Positions 45,871-50,844 of a stretch of DNA of 50,844 bases are shown here, one piece after another (position 1 is the stretch's first letter; each line of letters opens with the position of its first letter). The position numbers and the translations under genes are program-made. This stretch comes from Roseovarius sp. (GTDB taxonomy: Bacteria; Pseudomonadota; Alphaproteobacteria; Rhodobacterales; Rhodobacteraceae): NCBI GenBank assembly GCA_029212365.1, contig JARGOC010000026.1, positions 1-50,844 on the forward strand. The letters are read 5' to 3'. The notes under the pieces are model-generated. The model was not told the origin of the DNA. It saw only the letters and a list, made by a program, of their open reading frames with translations, and made no database searches.

Positions 45871-46941
45871 ATGATGATGCCGATGATTGAAAAGAAGCAC
45901 CGTATGAGACAGGGATTCCGAGCCAACGTGATCGGCATCATCATCGCGGGCTTGGTCTTGTCGGGATGTGTGACGAGTACACTGGAGCTTGATGGTCGAG
46001 GCAACGTTCCTATCCCGCAAAAAACAATCGCCAAAATGCGGGACATGGGAATAAGGCCCGCAGACCCGGTACTGGTTCGCATATTCAAGCAGGAAAGCGA
46101 ACTGGAAGTATGGAAACGCGATTCAACTGGCAAGTATGCGCTAATGAAATCTTATCCGATGTGCCGATGGTCCGGAGGATTGGGTCCGAAAAAATTTGAA
46201 GGTGATCGCCAAGCGCCCGAAGGTTTTTACTCGGTCAATTCTGGCAGGTTGAACCCAAATTCTCAGTACTATCTATCCTTCGATCTCGGATATCCGAATA
46301 GTCTGGAGCGTGCTAAGGGCTATACCGGTTCTGCCCTGATGGTTCATGGGGCATGTTCATCGTCAGGTTGTTTTGCGATATCCGACAACTATGTTGCGGA
46401 GGTCTATGCCGTTGTCAGAGAGGCTTTGCGTGGTGGCCAACAGGCTTTTCAGGTCCAGTCCTTTCCATTTCGGATGACGCCGGAGAACCTTGCGGCGCAC
46501 AACAACAATCCAAATTTCGACTTCTGGATGGATCTCAAGGCGGGTTATGATCGCTTTGAAGTGCTGCGCCAACCACCTCGGTTTCAGTTCTGTGAGGGTC
46601 GCTACCGGTTCGGAGACCCAATCAACGGCGAGGCACCTATCGATCCGCTCGGAAAATGCCCGGCCTTTGAGCCTGAGGTTCAGCAAGTGGCTGAGAGATC
46701 GACGGGAGACATCAAGAAAATGAAAAGCCTGCTCAACGATGTCCAGCGCCCTGGCCTGGCCTATTTGGACGGCGGCATGAATTCTGTTTTCCGCAAGCTT
46801 TTGGCAAGGAAAGGCCCGCAGTATTTGTCGGAAATAACATCGTCGACATCAGTTCCGGTCAGCCGACCAAAAGCAGCCCTCGCCGATCCCTTCCTCGCCG
46901 GCCGTGGGCCCGTCAAAACAGGCGTGATAAGGGAACAATAA
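45871..46941 (+). CDS. YafK-type murein L,D-transpeptidase lipoprotein
   Basis: A 356-residue lipoprotein with IIIAGLVLSGC as lipobox region. The YafK-like L,D-transpeptidase domain shows VRIFKQESELEVWKRD, the SGGLGPKKFEGDRQAPEGFYSV block and the catalytic ALMVHGACSSSGCFAIS. A long C-terminal extension (about 210-356) follows, as in YafK proteins, some of which cut rather than form murein links. Several ATGs compete at the start (45871, 45874, 45883, 45904). The 3' end overlaps the convergent DUF1624 remnant by 29 bp. Confidence 0.85.
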   Translation: MMMPMIEKKHRMRQGFRANVIGIIIAGLVLSGCVTSTLELDGRGNVPIPQKTIAKMRDMGIRPADPVLVRIFKQESELEVWKRDSTGKYALMKSYPMCRWSGGLGPKKFEGDRQAPEGFYSVNSGRLNPNSQYYLSFDLGYPNSLERAKGYTGSALMVHGACSSSGCFAISDNYVAEVYAVVREALRGGQQAFQVQSFPFRMTPENLAAHNNNPNFDFWMDLKAGYDRFEVLRQPPRFQFCEGRYRFGDPINGEAPIDPLGKCPAFEPEVQQVAERSTGDIKKMKSLLNDVQRPGLAYLDGGMNSVFRKLLARKGPQYLSEITSSTSVPVSRPKAALADPFLAGRGPVKTGVIREQ

Positions 46942-47167
46942 TTGCCAACATCACGGGCTGATGAATCAAATAAATTGCCAGGCTATGGCGGCCCAACCAA
47001 GCGAGTTTGGATAAAAATGGGCTGTCCACCCCCGCACTGATCAGCGGATTCTTGTCAATATCTACTGCTTTGGCGCATGCGATGCCAAGAAGTGTCAGAC
47101 CCGCCCAGGGAAACACCGGAACGAAATCATTGCTGAGCGGCGGATTGGCTGAATAGCCGATCCAGGC
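46913..47167 (-). pseudogene. DUF1624/heparan-alpha-glucosaminide N-acetyltransferase-like, C-terminal remnant
   Basis: The last 84 codons of a membrane acyltransferase-like protein: DFVPVFPWAGLTLLGIACAKAVD, then LAWLGRHSLAIYLIHQPVMLAIIVPL. The upstream part is cut off at the IS21 left end (about 47168). The sequence on the far side of the IS is not its N-terminus, so the rest is deleted. Confidence 0.75.
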
Positions 47168-47779
47168 TGTGAATCGGCATGCAAAATTGCCCCACTTAGG
47201 TGGGTTATCAGCGTTTAAAATTGACCCACCTGTTTTGTTAACATCCGCGCATTTGAGTGCGGAGAATATCCAGGTGTTATTGATGGAAAGTGCAGCGAAG
47301 ATCCGACGACTTGTTTTGCGGGATGGGCGGAGCATCCGCTCTGTGAGCCGCGAGACAGGCTTATCCCGGAATACGATCGGTAAGTATGTGCAGACGGCCT
47401 CACCACCGATTTATCAGCGGCAATTGCCTCCGGTGCGCCACAAGTTGAGTGGCTTGGATGCCCGTTTGCAGGAGCGGTACTATCTGGACCAGAAGCGCCC
47501 ACGACGTGAACGCCGAACCGCCTTGCAGCTTTATGAGCAACTGGTTCTTGATGGGTATACGGGGTCTTATTCTCCAGTTCAGCGCTTTGTCCGGGATATG
47601 AAGCGGGTCGGCTCAGGATCTGGCGAGGCGTTTATTCCGTTGCAGTTTCAGGCTGGTGACGCCCTCCAGTTTGACTGGAGCGAAGAACATGTTGTCCTGG
47701 GCGGTATTGCTCAGAAGGTGAAGGTTGCCCACTTCCGCCTGTGTCATAGTCGCAAACCCTTTGTGATGGCCTATCGGGG

Positions 47780-47876
47780 TATAGCGCGACAATCAATGTG
47801 ATAATTTGCCCAAGACCGCGACGTAACGATCTCATCCAGATTGTCGCGCCTGTCTCACCTTGATTGTCGCCGCGCA
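47780..47876. mobile_element. 97-bp MITE-like insertion with 7-bp target duplication
   Basis: The insert is bounded by ATCGGGG on both sides (47773-47779 and 47877-47883). Near its ends GCGACAATCAA (47786-47796) and TTGATTGTCGC (47860-47870) form a perfect 11-bp inverted repeat, with further matches outward. It encodes nothing. Precise restoration of istA on removal proves it is a mobile insert. It must have been moved by a transposase from another element. Confidence 0.85.
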
Positions 47877-48111
47877 ATCGGGGGGAAGCGCAGGAGATGG
47901 TGCTGGAGGCTTTCGTCCGGGCATTAGCCTTTTACGGAGGCGTTCCGCGCCGGGTGATCATCGACAATCCCAAGACGATGGTGACCTTTGTCTCCCGTTC
48001 AGAAGACCGGATATTTCATCCTCGTTTTCTGGCGCTGATGAACCACTACGTGATGGAGCCGGTGGCGTGCACCCCGGCAGCAGGCTGGGAGAAGGGGCAG
48101 GTCGAGAACTA

Positions 48112-49256
48112 GTGGATTGATCGAGAGATAAGAGTCCTGAAGGGATTCCGTTGTTGTTTAAGTTGTGCGAAGATGTGGAATGCGCACCGGGATCACCTTC
48201 GAAGTTTCCGCCGCCGAGCGTGCTCGGCTCCAATCCATCGTCGCCGCACCGGCGTCTCCGCAAAAGCACGTGTGGCGGGCAAAAATCATCCTCATGAGCG
48301 ATGAAGACCTGGGAACGGTCGCCATTATGGCGGTTACCGGCAAATCGAAGACATGCGTCTGGCGCTGGCAGGAGCGTTTCATGTCCGAGGGTGTTGATGG
48401 CCTTTTGCGCGACAAGAGCCGCCCGCCCGGCATTGCGCCGCTTGCCCCGGAACTGGTTGATCGGGTCGTCGCGCTGACCCTGGAAGCGCCAAAGCAGGAA
48501 GCCACTCACTGGACTGTTCGTGCGATGGCAAAAGCTGTCGGGATTGCAGCATCCTCAGTCGTCAAAATCTGGCACGAGCACGGGCTCGCGCCGCACCGCT
48601 GGCGCAGCTTCAAACTATCGAACGACAAGGCCTTTGCGGAGAAACTCCACGATGTTGTCGGCCTCTATGTCTCGCCGCCAGCCCACGCCATCGTACTGTC
48701 CGTCGATGAAAAGAGCCAGATACAGGCGCTCGACCGCACCCAGCCTGGTCTGCCCTTGAAGAAAGGGCGCGGTGGCACGATGACGCATGATTACAAGCGC
48801 CATGGAACCACCACCCTGTTTGCTGCCCTCAATGTGCTCGACGGCTCAGTGATCGGCCGCAATATGCAGCGGCATCGTCATCAGGAGTTCATCCGCTTCC
48901 TCAATGCCATTGAGGCACAGTTGCCGAAGGACAAGGCCGTCCACGTCATTCTCGACAACTACGCTACCCATAAGCAGCCGAAGGTTCGTTCATGGCTGGC
49001 AAGGCATCCACGATGGACCTTCCACTTCGTGCCAACATCATGTTCCTGGTTGAACGCTATCGAGGGCTTCTTCGCAAAGCTGACACGCCGACGCTTGAAG
49101 CACGGCGTCTTTCATTCCGTCGTAGACCTGCAGGCAGCCATCAACCGTTTCATCAAAGAACCCAACAACGAACCGAAACCATTCATCTGGAAAGCCGACC
49201 CAGATGAAATCATCGCCGCCGTCAAAAGAGGGCACCAAATGTTGGAATCAATCCAC
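48112..49256 (+). mobile_element. IS630-family insertion sequence, complete
   Basis: 1145 bp with terminal inverted repeats GTGGATTGAT at the left and ATCAATCCAC at the right, flanked by the TA duplication (48110-48111 and 49257-49258) typical of the family. It was inserted at a CTAG inside istA of the IS21 element. It carries one transposase gene, and is unrelated in sequence to the decayed IS630 at 7264-8101. Confidence 0.95.
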
Positions 49257-49259
49257 TAG
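48180..49259 (+). CDS. IS630-family transposase
   Basis: A 359-residue DDE transposase. The HTH half reads VWRAKIILMSDEDLGTVAIMAVTGKSKTCVWRWQERF. The catalytic half has VLSVDEKSQIQALDRTQPGLPLKKGRGGT, VHVILDNYATHKQPKVRSWLARHPRWTFHFVPTSCSWLNAIEGFF with the second and third acidic residues. The frame is intact. Its stop TAG is formed by the duplicated target TA plus the following G, so the last codon lies at the very end of the element. ATG 48180 fits the family N-terminus. Confidence 0.95.
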   Translation: MRTGITFEVSAAERARLQSIVAAPASPQKHVWRAKIILMSDEDLGTVAIMAVTGKSKTCVWRWQERFMSEGVDGLLRDKSRPPGIAPLAPELVDRVVALTLEAPKQEATHWTVRAMAKAVGIAASSVVKIWHEHGLAPHRWRSFKLSNDKAFAEKLHDVVGLYVSPPAHAIVLSVDEKSQIQALDRTQPGLPLKKGRGGTMTHDYKRHGTTTLFAALNVLDGSVIGRNMQRHRHQEFIRFLNAIEAQLPKDKAVHVILDNYATHKQPKVRSWLARHPRWTFHFVPTSCSWLNAIEGFFAKLTRRRLKHGVFHSVVDLQAAINRFIKEPNNEPKPFIWKADPDEIIAAVKRGHQMLESIH

Positions 49260-50026
49260 GTGCAGTTTTTGCGCCGCCAGTTGTTCACGCCCAAACTGGC
49301 TTTTGAGGATCTGGAAAGCCTGAATGCCTGGCTGCATCTGCAATGTGATGTGCTTGGCAGTCGTCGGCACCCTGAGCATCAAGATCACACGATTGATGCT
49401 GTTTTTTCTGGGGAGCAGGCTGATCTGCGCCCCTTGGGCCGTTCCTTTGATGGCTATGTTGAGAAGACCGTGCGTGTGCGATCCACCTGCCTGGTTCAAT
49501 ACGACAGCAACCGCTACAGCGTTCCGGCCAGTTTTGCAGGGCAGCGTGTCTCGCTGCGGGTCTATGCCAGTCACATTGTAGTGGTTGCCGGGCGAGATGT
49601 AATCGCCGAGCACAAACGCCACTTCACCCGCAATGTTGGCTATTTTGAGCCTTGGCACTATGTTCCGCTGTTGGAGCGCAAACCCGGATCTCTGCGTGAC
49701 GGCGCCCCCTTTGTGGACTGGCAACTGCCCGATACGATGCTCCGGATCAAAGACCACTACATGAAGGGCAAAGGCGGCGACCGGGAGTTTGTTGATCTTC
49801 TTCTGCTGGCCCAGGAACATGGGATCGGAACGATCGCAACAGCCTGTGAATTAGCCGTTGAGCAAAACACCCTGCGGCTGCCAGCCATCATTAATCTGAT
49901 CAATCAACTGGTGGAACCGATCATTGCCCCGCTGGCTCAGAGCTATGATTATCCTCTGCTGACGATGCGTCCGGAGGCCAACTGCAAACGATATGAGACG
50001 CTGTATGCGGGCCAGGAGGTGGCGGT

Positions 50027-50651
50027 ATGAACGCTCTGATCGACCAACTGACCGCCCTGCGCCTGCATGGGATGGCAACTTGTGCGCAGGATTTGCTGGC
50101 CTCGCGAAAGCCACCGAGCCTGACCACTGCGATAAAACAACTGATCGACGCCGAGACTGTAGTACGACAGGTCCGCTCGATCCAATATCAAATGCGGATT
50201 GCAAAGTTCCCCCATCATAAGGACTTTGCCACCTTCGATTACAGCGCAGCCGCCGTCCCCCGGGCCCAGATCGACCCCTTTTGTTCTGGCCAGTTCCCCC
50301 AGGACGCCCACAATCTCATTTTGGTGGGCGGAACAGGAACAGGCTGATGGAAGCGCCGGGAAAATCATCCGGCAGCTGACACCGTTGGACTGCGTTATCA
50401 TCGACGAGTTAGGTTACATCCCGTTCCCTAAGTCCGGCGGCGCGCTGCTGTTCCACCTCATCAGCAAGCTCTATGAAAAAACCAGCGTCATCATCACCAC
50501 CAACCTGGAGTTCGGTGAATGGGTCTCGGTCTTCGGGGATGCCAAGATGACAACCGCGCTCCTCGACAGGGTGACGCATCACTGCTCGATTATCGAAACG
50601 GGAAATACATCCTTCCGCTTCGCTCAGAGCAAAAAGACACGAAACCTATAA
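50027..50651 (+). pseudogene. istB: IS21 helper ATPase IstB, internally deleted
   Basis: Starts with MNALIDQLTALRLHGMATCAQDLL, overlapping istA by 4 nt, and runs to the Walker A start LVGGTGTG, where TGA follows. The Lys-Thr of Walker A and several tens of residues after it are missing. In another frame the protein resumes with [42 protein letters not shown], the Walker B region, and continues to TRNL at 50651. ATPase function is lost. Confidence 0.88.
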
Positions 50652-50781
50652 GCCTTTGCGCAAGCAAAGCCAGCAGACGAACTCGCAATATGAGGGCAGA
50701 TCGCCTGCTGGCTTTGCATCATACCGGGTGGGTCAATTTTAAATGCTGAAACCGGCTCATTTTTAAACGCTCATTGACACG

Positions 50782-50844
50782 TCAAGACGATGAATTCTTC
50801 TCAAAGATATCCTTTGCACGCCTGAAATTGGGATCTGTTTCATT
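50782..50844 (-). CDS. C-terminal end of an unidentified protein, cut by the window edge
   Basis: On the minus strand the frame from the window edge reads NETDPNFRRAKDIFEKNSSS and stops at 50782-50784, just outside the IS21 right end. The composition looks like a real soluble C-terminus, but 20 residues are too few to identify it. Confidence 0.35.
   Translation of the reverse strand, partial: NETDPNFRRAKDIFEKNSSS

Larger units (their letters stand above)
47283..50030 (+). pseudogene. istA: IS21 transposase IstA, interrupted
   Basis: ATG 47283 begins MESAAKIRRLVLRDGRSIRSVSRETGLSRNTIGKYV and runs to MAYRG at about 47780, where the 97-bp insert breaks it. Removing the insert and one copy of its 7-bp duplication restores MAYRGEAQEMVLEAF exactly. 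The next part goes to WEKGQVEN at 48109, then TAG, then the IS630 insertion. The frame resumes after 49258 as VQFLRRQLFTPKLAFEDL and continues to EVAV at 50030. The TAG stands where a Gln is expected (VENQVQF), so a point mutation probably preceded the IS630 insertion. Confidence 0.9.
47168..50779 (+). mobile_element. IS21-family element, degraded and carrying nested insertions
   Basis: Left end TGTGAATCGGCATGC and right end (read inward) TGTCAATGAGCGTTT are similar, and both sides carry the internal repeat TTTAAAATTGACCCACC (left about 47215-47231, right about 50730-50746, inverted). It encodes istA and istB in the usual order with ATGA overlap. istA is broken by a 97-bp insert, a nonsense codon and a whole IS630; istB has lost a central piece. 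No target duplication is seen, so ends or flanks have rearranged. Confidence 0.8.

Noticed and set aside
1..50844. CRISPR array, rRNA operon or replication origin
   Set aside because: No regularly spaced repeats, rRNA sequence, or iteron and rep genes were seen anywhere in the window.

Overview
The window looks like a mosaic accessory region of an alphaproteobacterium, probably Rhodobacterales or Rhizobiales/Hyphomicrobiales. The support is GC-rich codon use, an N-ATPase-type ATP synthase remnant, the DUF3141/acetate kinase/phosphoketolase gene set, and several insertion sequence families (ISL3, IS1380, IS256, IS630, IS21), many of them broken. The genus cannot be fixed from sequence alone.

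Layout. 1-5302: older flank with an ISL3 scrap, an ArsR-AHSA1-GFA group behind two palindromic operators, an internally deleted IS1380 copy, a hipBA toxin-antitoxin pair and a frame-damaged DUF1801 gene. 5303-5352: the 3' half of a tRNA-Arg(CCG) gene, which is the mark of a site-specific integration, followed by a tyrosine integrase, a second integrase remnant, an excisionase-like remnant and a decayed IS630. 8183-13747 (minus): a compact arginine deiminase operon (DUF2933, methyltransferase, transporter, arcA, arcB, arcC). 14475-16930: a cysteine-rich ECF sigma factor and an N-ATPase alpha/gamma remnant cut off by an IS256 element. 18576-19499: a secreted polysaccharide-lyase-like protein. 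20083-33554 (plus): DUF5676, DUF3141, acetate kinase, phosphate acyltransferase, FabI-type reductase, CopB-type metal ATPase, PPK2, phosphoketolase, an ATC-hydrolase-like protein and a glucoamylase-family protein. 33765-40673 (minus): patatin, EamA transporter, APC permease, beta-propeller, small membrane and cysteine-rich proteins, a sigma region 4 mini-protein, a second cysteine-rich ECF sigma factor and a small exported protein. 40708-40721: an FNR/CRP-type box, followed on the plus strand by a membrane protein and a CBS-CBS-BON protein. 42221-43864: an intact IS1380. 44091-46941: a small exported protein and three L,D-transpeptidases. 46913-50779: a truncated DUF1624 gene and an IS21 wreck carrying a 97-bp MITE-like insert and a complete IS630.

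How the genes fit together (inference). Two routes make ATP by substrate-level phosphorylation: carbamoyl phosphate through ArcC, and acetyl phosphate from phosphoketolase through acetate kinase. PPK2 adds polyphosphate-driven nucleotide phosphorylation, and an ion-translocating N-ATPase was once present. With the FNR-type box and the CBS/BON protein this suggests an energy kit for low oxygen. It is interleaved with metal-stress functions: a CopB ATPase, DUF2933, and three proteins sharing a CxC plus C-terminal CxxC/CDC layout that resembles CorE-type metal-responsive sigma factors. The acetate kinase has an in-frame loss of an active-site segment, so part of this kit may be decaying. The sigma set with its small cysteine/histidine proteins is the best candidate for an undescribed regulatory module.
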